From contig NZ_ANAD01000112.1 in assembly GCF_000341245.1 (NCBI RefSeq), positions 1-39,229 on the forward strand: a stretch of 39,229 bases of DNA, given 5' to 3'. Position 1 is the first letter of the stretch. The number at the start of each line of letters is the position of its first letter. The notes under the pieces were generated by a model. The model saw only the letters and a list, made by a program, of their open reading frames with translations, did not search any database and had not been told where the DNA came from. Below, piece after piece: positions 1 to 8,217 of this stretch. The position numbers and the translations under genes are program-made. This DNA is from Nocardiopsis halophila DSM 44494 (GTDB lineage Bacteria; Actinomycetota; Actinomycetes; Streptosporangiales; Streptosporangiaceae).

Positions 1-283
1 TTCGGCCACGCCCCACGATGATCTTCGTTGGACGCTCTCGGCGGTGGCCCTTCGGGCGTCCTCACTCCGGCAGAGTGCGAGTGGTACAACCTCCCCCTTC
101 GGCCCCACTGAAACGATGCCGCCCCCGGGGCACACGCTCCCCGGAGGCCTACAGCCGACGGGATGCAGGCTCCTTCCTGGTCGGCCGGGGATGACTGGCC
201 TTCCCGCAAGTACTCCTCCTCCCGGCACCCGTTGTGAGGTGGTTTGAGCACCACTGGTCGCCCCCCATGCTCCTGGAGCGCCG
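1..283. other. Window-edge region without a supported gene
   Basis: One plus-strand frame stays open from the window edge to a stop at 245-247. Its translation is rich in Pro, Gly and Ser, its third codon positions are not strongly G/C as in real genes here, and I recognise no domain. It could be the tail of a truncated or decayed gene. No tRNA-like fold, promoter or strong hairpin stands out. The last bases carry the ribosome binding site GGAG (about 6 nt before ATG 284) of the next gene. Confidence 0.4.
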
Positions 284-3200
284 ATGACCGACGCGCTGGA
301 ACGGACGCCGCCGTTCTCCCCCCATGCCGGCAGAGCACCGAATCCAGCGGTCACCGCCGCAGTGGAGCAGTTCGGAGAATCGCTGGCCAGAAAACTGACC
401 GGGGTCGGAGGAGCCGAACACCAGCTTCGCGGCCCCATGGAATCACTCCTCACACGGCTCGGCGTCTGCCTGGGACTGAACATCACCGCCTTCGACGAGG
501 TCGAGCTCAAGGGAGCCAGGGTCCGACCCGACTACGCCGTGGACGTCGGAAGGTCAAGGATCGGCTATGTCGAGCTCAAAGCCCCGGGACGCGGGATTCC
601 CGGAGCCGCCGGCTGGCGACCGAGCAAGCGGGAACGCGACCAGTTCCGAAAACTCGCCGCAAAACCCAACGTCATGTACACCGACGGCCTCACTTGGGGC
701 CGATTCGTGTACGGCGAACCCGTCGGCTCTACTGTGCGTCTGACCGGCGGCCTCGATGACCCCGCCGGACCGCTGCGCCCCGCAGACCGTGCGTTCGAAA
801 CGCTCATCCGCGACTTCCTCACATGGGCGCCGACGCGACCGCGCTCTCTGCCCGAGCTCATCGGCATCATCGCCGGACTCTGCAGACTGCTCCGGGAAGA
901 AGTACAAACGGTGCTGGCCGGACCATCCGAGCACGCGGCCCACGAGCACTTGACGCTTCTGGCGGGCGACTGGCGCCGACTCCTGTTCCCCGGACTCGAC
1001 GATGAAGGCTTCGCCGACGCGTACGCCCAGACCATCGCCTACGCGCTCCTGCTCGCCCGGCTCGACGGCATCGGGTTCGAGGAGACGTCGCTCAACGAGA
1101 TCGCCCGCAAGCTCGGCAAGAAGCACTCGCTCATCGGCCGTGCCCTCGCGGTGCTGACCGACAGCGACGTCACAGAAGAACTGCCGACCATCACCACCCT
1201 GCGCCAGGTGATCGCCCCTGTCGACTGGAACAAGCTCGACCACGGCCGCACCGATGTCTATTCAGAGCTCTATGAACGGTTCCTGGCCGACTACGACCCG
1301 AAACTCCGCAAGAAGAGCGGCTCGTACTACACCCCTCAGCCCGTCGCCGGCGCCATGGTCGATTTCGTCGACAAGGTACTGCGGACGCGCATGGGGCGGG
1401 GCTGGGGGATCGCGTCCGACGATGTGACGGTCGTGGACCCCGCGATGGGGACCGGGACCTTCTTGGTCGAGGTCATTCGCTCCGTCGCCGGAACGATCGA
1501 TGCCAAACAGGGGACCGGCGCCAGGCCCGACCGCCTGCGCGACCTGTTCGCCGAGCGGCTCGTCGGCTTCGAGATCCAGGTCGCACCGTACGCGATTGCG
1601 GAACTGCGCCTCCACCAGGCGCTGAAGAACCGGTTCGATACGGAGATCCCGGCCACCGAGGTCCGCTTCCTCACCGATGCGTTGGAGGACCCGACGGCGA
1701 CACAGGAGTGGATCAGTGCGGCCTACAGGCCCATCGAGCGCTCCCGCCAAGAGGCGAACCGGATCAAACGAGAGCAGCCGGTGATGGTGGTCATCGGCAA
1801 TCCTCCGCACGTGGAGAACACCAGGGGGACGGCAGAGTGGATCGAGCGGCGGCGCGATCCGCTGCACCAACCTCCTCAGGTTCAGAGTCGCCCGTCCCTC
1901 GACGAGTTCCGGACCGACGGCAACGCCCGCTACACCTCGGATCTTCACGGCCTGCCGTGGCTCTACTGGAGATGGGCCATCTGGAAGGTCTTCGAGGCCC
2001 ACCCCGACAGTCCCGCCGGCGCCATCGCCTTCATCACCCCGGCGAGCCTGATCGATGGGAAGGCGTTCGAAGGGGTGCGGGAGTACCTGCGAAGGGTCTG
2101 CGACGAAGGCTGGTTGATCGACCTTTCGCCCGAGGGAAATCGCCCCGAGGCCGGTACACGGGTGTTCGGCCCAGGCGTCGGCAGGCGGCTGTGCATCGCG
2201 GTGTTCGCCCGCTATGGCCCTTCGCAACCCGACACCCCCGCAGATGTTCACCACATCCGGCTCCATGGCGCCGCCCGCGAGAAGATCGCGAGCCTGAGAA
2301 GCTTAGACCCGCATGGTCCCGAGTGGGACTCGGCTCCTATGCAACGACGAGCAGGGTTCCAACCATCCGCCCGACGAGCATGGCTCGACCACCCCGCCCT
2401 CGGTCAGCTCATGCCGTGGAGGACGCGCGGGGTGACAACGGGACGCGCATGGGTGTACGCGCCTCACCAGGACGTCCTGCAGCGGCGCTGGGAGAACCTT
2501 CTCAGCGCAGAGGGTGAGGCGCGCAGGGTCCGATTCAAGGAAGGACGCGACCGAAAGGTCGACCGCCCTGAGGCTCCCCTGCCCGGCTTCCCCCCTCTCA
2601 CTCATACGATCGCCGATGAGGACTCCGCGATGGCCCCGCCCATACGCGCCGCGTACCGATCCTTCGACCGCCAGTGGGTGATTCCGGACAACAGATTGAT
2701 CGAGATGCCGCGCCCTCCGCTGTGGTCCACACGATCCGATCAACAGGTCTATGTCTCCACGCAGGACAGCCACCCCATCGAAAGCGGACCCGGGCTCGTC
2801 TTCACGTCCCTCATCCCCGACCTGGACCACTTCAACGTCCGTGCGGGCGGTGTCCACCCGCTGTACCGCGACGCCGACGCGATGTCCCCTAACATGACAC
2901 CGGGCCTCCTCAAACGCCTCAGCAACCGTCTGGGGATCGCCGTCAGCGCCGGAGACGTCCTTGCCTACATCGCGGCAGTGGTCGCCCATCCCGGCTATAC
3001 CCGACGGTTTCGCGCCGACCTTCGGACACCGGGCATTCGAGTCCCCCTGACCGGACGGTCCCAGCTGTGGGCCGAGGCGGTCGAGGTCGGTCGCCGAGTG
3101 CTATGGCTCCATACCTTCGGCGAACGGTTCGTCGATCCTGCTGCCGACCGCCCGGAAGGGGCCCTCGCGATCGCAGAACGGGCCGGTGTCAGAGTCCTCC

Positions 3201-3619
3201 AGCCGATAAGGCGGGTGCCTGCCGAGGTTCCCGAGCGCCCGCGAGAGGGCGAACAGGTATTACGGGTGGGAGAGGGGGCGATCGACCGTGTCTCGCCCGC
3301 CGTCTACGACTTCGACGTCGGTGGCATGGCCGTCGTCCGGCACTGGTTCGGCTATCGAGTGCGCGACCCTCGCGCGAAGAAGAGAACGTCCCCGTTGGAC
3401 TCGATCAACGTGACGCACTGGGACAGCCGACTCACCGACGATCTCCTGGGGCTCCTCGGTGTCGTCACGGAATGCGTCGCTCTCGCCCCGCTCCAAGACG
3501 ATCTACTGGAGCGGATCTGTGACGGCCCCACGATCGCGGGCACAGAGTTGCCCGACCCGGCTTCGGCCGCCAGCGCCCCGCCGAAGGCGCGGAACGGCCC
3601 ATCCCCCCTCTTCGAGTGA
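284..3619 (+). CDS. Type ISP/IIG-like single-chain restriction-modification enzyme (nuclease + N6-adenine methylase)
   Basis: An 1111-residue protein predicted to cut and methylate DNA. The N-terminal part holds a PD-(D/E)xK nuclease core: D83, then E97-L98-K99. A helical spacer follows, then an adenine-methylase region with GSYYTP (346-351), AdoMet motif I DPAMGTGTF (385-393) and catalytic motif IV NPPH (506-509; NPPY/F is more usual). About 450 further residues resemble the C-terminal target-recognition part of ISP-type enzymes. No helicase motifs lie between nuclease and methylase, unlike LlaGI-type ISP enzymes, and no separate specificity subunit, methylase or nuclease gene is present. 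ATG 284 has GGAG about 6 nt upstream. Codon use is looser than in the neighbours, with in-frame TTA codons at L674 (2303-2305) and L993 (3260-3262). This fits horizontal acquisition and possible bldA dependence. The class call is firm. The exact subtype and recognition site cannot be read. Confidence 0.88.
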   Translation: MTDALERTPPFSPHAGRAPNPAVTAAVEQFGESLARKLTGVGGAEHQLRGPMESLLTRLGVCLGLNITAFDEVELKGARVRPDYAVDVGRSRIGYVELKAPGRGIPGAAGWRPSKRERDQFRKLAAKPNVMYTDGLTWGRFVYGEPVGSTVRLTGGLDDPAGPLRPADRAFETLIRDFLTWAPTRPRSLPELIGIIAGLCRLLREEVQTVLAGPSEHAAHEHLTLLAGDWRRLLFPGLDDEGFADAYAQTIAYALLLARLDGIGFEETSLNEIARKLGKKHSLIGRALAVLTDSDVTEELPTITTLRQVIAPVDWNKLDHGRTDVYSELYERFLADYDPKLRKKSGSYYTPQPVAGAMVDFVDKVLRTRMGRGWGIASDDVTVVDPAMGTGTFLVEVIRSVAGTIDAKQGTGARPDRLRDLFAERLVGFEIQVAPYAIAELRLHQALKNRFDTEIPATEVRFLTDALEDPTATQEWISAAYRPIERSRQEANRIKREQPVMVVIGNPPHVENTRGTAEWIERRRDPLHQPPQVQSRPSLDEFRTDGNARYTSDLHGLPWLYWRWAIWKVFEAHPDSPAGAIAFITPASLIDGKAFEGVREYLRRVCDEGWLIDLSPEGNRPEAGTRVFGPGVGRRLCIAVFARYGPSQPDTPADVHHIRLHGAAREKIASLRSLDPHGPEWDSAPMQRRAGFQPSARRAWLDHPALGQLMPWRTRGVTTGRAWVYAPHQDVLQRRWENLLSAEGEARRVRFKEGRDRKVDRPEAPLPGFPPLTHTIADEDSAMAPPIRAAYRSFDRQWVIPDNRLIEMPRPPLWSTRSDQQVYVSTQDSHPIESGPGLVFTSLIPDLDHFNVRAGGVHPLYRDADAMSPNMTPGLLKRLSNRLGIAVSAGDVLAYIAAVVAHPGYTRRFRADLRTPGIRVPLTGRSQLWAEAVEVGRRVLWLHTFGERFVDPAADRPEGALAIAERAGVRVLQPIRRVPAEVPERPREGEQVLRVGEGAIDRVSPAVYDFDVGGMAVVRHWFGYRVRDPRAKKRTSPLDSINVTHWDSRLTDDLLGLLGVVTECVALAPLQDDLLERICDGPTIAGTELPDPASAASAPPKARNGPSPLFE

Positions 3620-3749
3620 GTCGAGGGCCTGAGGCCGAGTGCTCCTCGTCGATCAGTGTCCTGAGAGTCCGGCGTACACCGGCCGATGGAAGGGAGGGAC
3701 GGAAGGCACATGCCTCCCGCCCCTCTCCGAGGTCACATGTCGGCCCGGG

Positions 3750-4550
3750 TCAGACCTTGCGCCATTCGGGGACCCAGGAGCCGTCTTCGTCGACGGTGTA
3801 GTCGCCGAAGAGGGCCGGGGCCTCCTGCTTGAGGAGCTCGCCGACCTTGCCGAACAGCAGGCGGATCTCCTCTTCGGCGCCGGGGGCGGTGCGGGCCTCG
3901 ATGGTGTGGCGCAGGGTGCGGACGTTGGCGGTCCACACCAGGCCGGTGGCCACGCCCTCAGGGGCGAAGCGGCGCATGAACGAGGTCTTGTGCTTCTTGT
4001 CGGCGAACTTCTTGCCCTCTTCGTCGAGCTCGAAGTGGTCGGCCATCCAGAGCTGGAACTCCTCCATGCGCTGCAGCATGTCGGCGGCCCGCTCCATCAG
4101 CTCCGGGTCCTCCTGGGCCCACTCGGGGAACCAGAACGGCAGGTCGGTCAGGCGCACGAAGCGCAGCGACTCCTGGGAGACCGCCACGCCGGGCCGGTGC
4201 CGGATCAGCTCGTGCGTGAGGACGCGGCTGACGTTGTGCAGGACGAAGCTGAAGCTGACGTGCTCCAGGACCGACCCGTGCAGGCTGCGCAGGATGTTGG
4301 TCAGGTAGGCGTCCTGGTCGGTCCGCACCCGCGTGACGTTCGGGTTCAGGCCCGGCTCCCAGGAGCGGTAGCACAGGCGCCCGGCGAACTCGGCGAGGTT
4401 CTGCGGGTCGTTGAGGTGGGCGTCGAGGTCGCCCCGGTCGAACCGCTCCAACCACGTGTCCCCGCCGACGTCGGCGAGGTACCGCGCCACCTCGCCGTAG
4501 TCCAGCTGCGGCTTGGCGACCAGGTGGACCTCGGGCTCGACCTGCTTCAT
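3750..4550 (-). CDS. thyX: Flavin-dependent thymidylate synthase (ThyX), atypical signature
   Basis: Makes dTMP from dUMP with FAD, NADPH and methylenetetrahydrofolate, in the cytosol. The 266-residue product has the LEHVSFSF and VSRVLTHELIRHR segments of ThyX. RHR is at 117-119, followed by PGVAVSQES (120-128). The usual signature is RHR-x7-S. Here eight residues separate RHR from S128, and another Ser lies at 125, so this belongs to a divergent ThyX subgroup or has a one-residue insertion in the dUMP-binding loop. ATG 4550 is chosen because a purine-rich GGGGGAG lies 4-6 nt upstream and the ThyX similarity begins here. A longer open frame upstream looks non-coding. The gene converges on the restriction-modification gene. 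Confidence 0.9.
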   Translation of the reverse strand: MKQVEPEVHLVAKPQLDYGEVARYLADVGGDTWLERFDRGDLDAHLNDPQNLAEFAGRLCYRSWEPGLNPNVTRVRTDQDAYLTNILRSLHGSVLEHVSFSFVLHNVSRVLTHELIRHRPGVAVSQESLRFVRLTDLPFWFPEWAQEDPELMERAADMLQRMEEFQLWMADHFELDEEGKKFADKKHKTSFMRRFAPEGVATGLVWTANVRTLRHTIEARTAPGAEEEIRLLFGKVGELLKQEAPALFGDYTVDEDGSWVPEWRKV

Positions 4551-4630
4551 CGTGCTCCCCCTCGACAAACGCTGTCGGCCGCGGAGGACCGCCTGCCCCC
4601 GGGCCGAGTCGACCTTACCGGCCCACGGGG

Positions 4631-4668
4631 ACGGCCCGGGACGGCGCAGGACGGCGCAGGGCGGCACG
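4631..4668. repeat. Short tandem repeat, 10-bp unit
   Basis: Two exact copies of ACGGCGCAGG (4641-4650 and 4651-4660) are preceded by a diverged copy (4631-4640) and followed by a partial one. They lie between the start of thyX and the end of the uronate-dehydrogenase-like gene. No function is evident. Confidence 0.6.
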
Positions 4669-4706
4669 AGACGGTCCCGGTGCCGAGCGGAGGCGGGGCG
4701 GTGCCA

Positions 4707-4727
4707 GGGCGCCGAGCGGGGGCGCCC
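4707..4727 (-). terminator. Hairpin after the uronate-dehydrogenase-like gene
   Basis: GGGCGCC (4707-4713) and GGCGCCC (4721-4727) form a 7-bp stem with a 7-nt loop just past the stop codon at 4741. There is no T-run, as is common for actinobacterial terminators. Termination is inferred from position. Confidence 0.45.
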
Positions 4728-4740
4728 CGGGGAACGGCCG

Positions 4741-5574
4741 TCAGGAGCCGTCGGCACCACCGGAGCCGCCGGGCAGGTACGGCGCCAGGGCCTCGGGGCC
4801 GGCGAAGTCGCCTCCCTGGGGGCCTCCGTGCCAGAACGGGTCGTCGTCCGGGAACTCCCCGGAGTACACCGCCGCGTCGTCCACCGGCTTGTACCCCAGC
4901 TCACTCTCCCCCACCGTGAGGTCCCAGAAGCGGCGCGCGTTGGCCGACACCGCGTAGGCGGCGACGAAGTTCACGTTGGCCGTGGTCAGCGCCGCCCTCA
5001 CGAAGCCGACGCAGTCGCGCGGGCTCAGCCAGGTGGCCAGGTGCCGCGTCTCGGTGGGCTTCTCCTCGAAGGAGCCGATCCTCAGCGCGACCACCTGCAT
5101 GCCGTAGGTGTCGGCGTAGAGCTGCCCCAGCGCCTCGGCCGCCACCTTGGTGACCCCGTAGAAGCCGTCCGGCCGGGGCGGCTCGTCCGGGAACACGTGG
5201 TGGTGGATGGGGTAGTTGCCGGTCACCCTGTTGCTGGAGGCCAGCACCACGCGCTCCACCGAGGCGCGGCGCGCCGCCTCCAGGACCGCCAGAGTGCCCT
5301 CGACGTTGGCCGTGAGGAGGTCGGGCAGCGGCGCCTCCTCGGCGAGCGCGGCCAGGTGCACGACCGCCTCGGCCCCCTCGAACGCCTTCACCAGCGCCTC
5401 GACATCGGTGATGTCGGCCTCGACGGCCGTCTCCCGGTCAGGGTCGGCGGGCTCGGGCAGCGGGGACCGATCGATGAGCACCAGGTGCTCCGCGTCGCCG
5501 AGTCCGTCGCGCACGGTGCGGCCGATCCGTCCCGCCGCTCCGGTGACGGCCACTCGTCCGAGTTGTGAATCCAT
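4741..5574 (-). CDS. Uronate dehydrogenase-like NAD-dependent epimerase/dehydratase
   Basis: A 277-residue short-chain (extended SDR) protein. It has the NAD-binding glycine motif GAAGRIG at 12-18, the serine region SSN (113-115) and the active-site pair Y139/K143 in YGVTK. The stretch RIGSFEEKPTETRHLATWLSP and the later VSAN segment match uronate dehydrogenases, which oxidise galacturonate or glucuronate to the aldarolactone (EC 1.1.1.203). Length fits that family, about 265-280 residues. ATG 5574 is chosen because the Rossmann fold starts at once. There is no Shine-Dalgarno, but TAGGCT lies 7 nt upstream, so the mRNA is probably leaderless. No other sugar-acid genes lie nearby, so the substrate is inferred from similarity only. 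Confidence 0.8.
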   Translation of the reverse strand: MDSQLGRVAVTGAAGRIGRTVRDGLGDAEHLVLIDRSPLPEPADPDRETAVEADITDVEALVKAFEGAEAVVHLAALAEEAPLPDLLTANVEGTLAVLEAARRASVERVVLASSNRVTGNYPIHHHVFPDEPPRPDGFYGVTKVAAEALGQLYADTYGMQVVALRIGSFEEKPTETRHLATWLSPRDCVGFVRAALTTANVNFVAAYAVSANARRFWDLTVGESELGYKPVDDAAVYSGEFPDDDPFWHGGPQGGDFAGPEALAPYLPGGSGGADGS

Positions 5575-5581
5575 ATGTAGA

Positions 5582-5587
5582 AGCCTA
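5582..5587 (-). promoter_or_regulatory. -10 element of a probable leaderless promoter
   Basis: TAGGCT (minus strand) matches TAnnnT and ends 7 nt before ATG 5574, which would place the transcription start at the start codon. I see no good -35 element. Confidence 0.4.
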
Positions 5588-5640
5588 CGAGCGCCGCGCG
5601 CTTTCAGCATCGCGGACGCGGCCGAAGGCTTCCCCGGACC

Positions 5641-5675
5641 GTGGTGCGGAGGCGGGGGAACCGCCTCCGCACCAC
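5641..5675. terminator. 15-bp perfect hairpin, second of a tandem pair
   Basis: Arms 5641-5655 and 5661-5675 are perfectly complementary around a 5-nt loop. The hairpin lies downstream of trpE(G) and after the stronger hairpin at 5704-5749, so it probably acts as a back-up terminator. Confidence 0.65.
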
Positions 5676-5703
5676 GGAACCGGAACAGGTCCTTCAGGGC
5701 CGA

Positions 5704-5749
5704 CCGTCCGTCCTGGGGCCGGGCCGTGGCCCGGCCCCAGGACGGACGG
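5704..5749 (-). terminator. 22-bp perfect hairpin terminating trpE(G)
   Basis: Arms 5704-5725 and 5728-5749 are perfectly complementary with only two bases between them, so the innermost pairs must open to form a loop. It starts 22 nt past the trpE(G) stop codon. It is unusually long and almost all G/C, without a T-tract. Confidence 0.75.
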
Positions 5750-5770
5750 CGCGCGGACCGTGCGCCCGGC

Positions 5771-8017
5771 TCAGGCCGTCCCGGCGGCCATGCGCAGCGC
5801 GCGCTGCACGATCTGCTCACCGACCTCGGCCGTGAGAATGGACTCAGGGTGGAACTGCACCGCCCACCTGCGCCGGTCCGGGTCCTCGATCGCCATGACG
5901 ACCGGCTCGGGGCCGTCCTCCGTCACCGCGGTCACCCTGTACCCCTTCACCCGCTCGGGCGTGGAGTAGACCGAGTGGTACCGGGCCGCCTGGAAGAAGT
6001 TCCCCTTCCCCAGATCGCTGAGGAGCCGGCCGCCCATGACGCGCACCTGCCCCGGCTTGCCGTGCACCGGCTCCTTGAGGGTGAGAAGCTCCCCTCCCGC
6101 GTGCTCGACCATGGCCTGCAGCCCCAGGCACACCCCGAAGACCGGCAGGGAGCGCTCGCCCACGGCGTCGAGGAGGGCGTCGGTGCCGAAGTCGGAGGGC
6201 AGGCCCGGGCCGGGCGACAGCACCACGAGGTCGGGCGCCATCTCGTCGAGCAGCACCGGGTCGAATCCGTACCGGACCGTGGTGACCTCGGCGCCCTGGC
6301 GGCGGAAGTAGTCGGCGAGGGTGTTGACGAAGGAGTCCTCGTGGTCGACGAGCAGGACCCTCATCCCCGCGCCGGCGAGGGGCGCGGGCTCGGCGGCGTC
6401 CGAACCGGCCTCGGGGGCCGCCTCCTCGCTGCTCTGCCGGCTCTCCTCCCGGACCTCCTCCTCGACCTCCTTGAGCGTCTCCAGCAGCGCGCGCGCCTTG
6501 AGGAAGGTCTCCCGCTCCTCGGCCTCGGGGTCGGAGTCGTACAGCAGCGTCGCTCCGGCCCGGATCGTCGCCACACCGTCGCGGATCTGTGCGGTGCGCA
6601 GGGTCAGCCCCGTGTTCATCGAGCCGTCGAAGCCGATGACGCCCACGGCGCCGCCGTACCAGCGGCGCGGGGAGGTCTCGTGGCGCTCGATGAACCGCAT
6701 CGCCCAGGTCTTGGGGGCGCCGGTGACGGTGACGGCCCACATGTGGGTGAGGAAGGCGTCCAGGGCGTCGAACTCCGGGCGCAGCACGCCCTCGATGTGG
6801 TCGACGGTGTGGATGAGCCTGCTGTACATCTCGATCTGCCTGCGCCCGATCACCCGCACGCTCCCGGGCTCGCACACCCGCGACTTGTCGTTGCGGTCCA
6901 CGTCGGTGCACATGGTCAGCTCCGACTCCTCCTTGAGGGAGGAGAGGAGCGCGCGGATGTTGTCGGCGTCGCCCAGGGGGTCCGCGCCGCGCTGAATGGT
7001 CCCGGAGATGGGGCAGGTCTCCACCCTGCGCCGGCCGTCGGCCCCGGCGCCCACGCGCACGAACATCTCGGGTGAGGCGCCGACCAGGTACTCGCCCTCG
7101 CCGAGGTTGAAGAAGAACTCGTAGGGGGCCGGGTTGCGCTCGCGCAGGCGCTCATAGAAGCGCGCGGGGGACGTGCAGGCGCCGTAGGTGCGGTGGCCGG
7201 GGACGACCTCGAACAGGTCCCCCCTGCGGAAGCGCTCCTTGGCCTCGGCCACGACCTTGGCGTAGGACCCCGGCTCGGGCTGCTCGGGGACCTGTACGGG
7301 GACGACCTCGGGGGTGGGGTCGGTGGTGCGCGGGAGGCCGTCGGTGGAGACCGGCTCGCCCCCGTCGGAGCCCGGGACGATGAACTCGTAGGTGTAGCGG
7401 TTGCACGTCTCGCGCTTGCGGTCGTGGACGATGACCTCGTCCGGGAGCTGAAGGACCAGGTCCCGGTCGCCGGGGTCGCGCTCCTGCACCCGCTCCACCG
7501 GCTCGAACTGGAAGGCCAGGTCGTAGCCGAACGCGCCGTACAGCCCCAGGTTGGGGTCCTCACCGGAGGAGAAGACCGCGACCAGGGAGCGCAGCACGGT
7601 GAAGACGCCGGGGCGGCGGCTGCGCTCCTCCTCGGTGAAGAAGGCCCCGGGGTCGGGCTCGGGCACGGCGACCGAGACCGTGGCGCCGTCCGCCCCCTCG
7701 ACGGCCGTGGGGCCGTGCTCGGCCAGGGCCGCCGCCACCGCCGGCAGCAGCACGCGCCCCCGCGCGTTGAGGGCGGTGGCGCTGACCCGCCTGCCGCGCG
7801 CGGCCACCTCCAGGCAGGGGTCGACGTAGCCCAGGTGCCACCGGCTGTAGCGCCCCGGGTACTCCATGCCGGAGGAGAGCACGCCGCCGCGCCGCTCCTG
7901 CACGGCCGTGACGAGGGCGGTGAGAGCGGCCGGGTCGCAGGGGGATGCGGTGCGGCGGACGGCGATCCCGCCCGCGGTGGTATAGGCGGCGGGTCGGGCG
8001 TCGTTGCTGGGTTCCAC
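5771..8017 (-). CDS. trpE(G): Fused anthranilate synthase TrpE(G)
   Basis: Converts chorismate and glutamine to anthranilate, the first committed step of tryptophan synthesis. The 748-residue chain joins a chorismate-binding TrpE part (to about residue 510, with CPISGTIQRG, DVDRNDKSR and GAPK motifs), an acidic linker and a class-I glutamine amidotransferase TrpG part from about M552. The TrpG part carries LSPGPGLP, nucleophile C630 in GVCLG and the HPES His/Glu near the end. Size and motifs match rhizobial and streptomycete TrpE(G) rather than the shorter PhzE. GTG 8017 is chosen because GAAGGA lies about 8 nt upstream; the open frame further upstream overlaps the leader region in a different sense. 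A Trp-rich leader peptide and attenuator precede the gene, indicating tryptophan-responsive control and primary metabolism. Confidence 0.93.
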   Translation of the reverse strand: MEPSNDARPAAYTTAGGIAVRRTASPCDPAALTALVTAVQERRGGVLSSGMEYPGRYSRWHLGYVDPCLEVAARGRRVSATALNARGRVLLPAVAAALAEHGPTAVEGADGATVSVAVPEPDPGAFFTEEERSRRPGVFTVLRSLVAVFSSGEDPNLGLYGAFGYDLAFQFEPVERVQERDPGDRDLVLQLPDEVIVHDRKRETCNRYTYEFIVPGSDGGEPVSTDGLPRTTDPTPEVVPVQVPEQPEPGSYAKVVAEAKERFRRGDLFEVVPGHRTYGACTSPARFYERLRERNPAPYEFFFNLGEGEYLVGASPEMFVRVGAGADGRRRVETCPISGTIQRGADPLGDADNIRALLSSLKEESELTMCTDVDRNDKSRVCEPGSVRVIGRRQIEMYSRLIHTVDHIEGVLRPEFDALDAFLTHMWAVTVTGAPKTWAMRFIERHETSPRRWYGGAVGVIGFDGSMNTGLTLRTAQIRDGVATIRAGATLLYDSDPEAEERETFLKARALLETLKEVEEEVREESRQSSEEAAPEAGSDAAEPAPLAGAGMRVLLVDHEDSFVNTLADYFRRQGAEVTTVRYGFDPVLLDEMAPDLVVLSPGPGLPSDFGTDALLDAVGERSLPVFGVCLGLQAMVEHAGGELLTLKEPVHGKPGQVRVMGGRLLSDLGKGNFFQAARYHSVYSTPERVKGYRVTAVTEDGPEPVVMAIEDPDRRRWAVQFHPESILTAEVGEQIVQRALRMAAGTA

Positions 8018-8096
8018 GGGCGGTCCTTCATCGCGCTGGGCGGTCTGGGCTTCGGGCCGCCGCGCCGCCTGGCCGGGGCCGCGCCGTGCACGCGAT

Positions 8097-8120
8097 GCGA
8101 CCGCCGTCCGGGGCGGTCGC
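8097..8120 (-). terminator. trp attenuator hairpin
   Basis: GGCGGTCGC and GCGACCGCC (8112-8120 and 8097-8105) form a perfect 9-bp stem with a 6-nt loop between the leader peptide and trpE(G). The CCGCC of its first arm on the transcript could instead pair with GGCGG (8153-8157) next to the leader stop codon. This gives a candidate antiterminator. No T-run follows. Confidence 0.6.
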
Positions 8121-8149
8121 CGTGGCCTGTGGGAAGGGCTGAACTCGGA

Positions 8150-8169
8150 GCGCCGCCTAGGAGCGGCGC
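8150..8169 (-). promoter_or_regulatory. Hairpin across the leader-peptide stop codon
   Basis: Arms 8150-8156 and 8163-8169 are perfectly complementary (7 bp, 6-nt loop) and straddle the stop codon of the Trp leader peptide. A ribosome stalled at or finishing past the Trp codons at 8169-8174 would change whether this hairpin forms. This is the usual logic of transcription attenuation. An additional hairpin lies within the leader frame at 8171-8195. Confidence 0.5.
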
Positions 8170-8210
8170 CACCACTGCCCGCGTGTGCGGGTGGTCTCCG
8201 GGTTCTGCAT
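8157..8210 (-). CDS. trpL: Tryptophan operon leader peptide
   Basis: A 17-residue open frame, MQNPETTRTRGQWWRRS, with tandem Trp codons at 8169-8174 four codons before its stop, upstream of trpE(G). Trp is rare, so two in a row in a short frame ahead of an anthranilate synthase gene is the classic attenuation signature. There is no Shine-Dalgarno. TACACT ends 7 nt before the ATG, so the leader is probably translated from a leaderless mRNA, as reported for trp leaders in other actinobacteria. Low charged tRNA-Trp would stall the ribosome and favour read-through into trpE(G). Confidence 0.85.
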   Translation of the reverse strand: MQNPETTRTRGQWWRRS

Positions 8211-8217
8211 GTGCCGA

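Noticed and set aside
44-247. A small plus-strand frame of 67 codons
   Set aside because: No ribosome site, weak third-position bias, no domain; kept only as an edge region.
3639-4919. A plus-strand open frame over thyX
   Set aside because: Shadow of thyX, which has a ribosome site and ThyX motifs on the minus strand.
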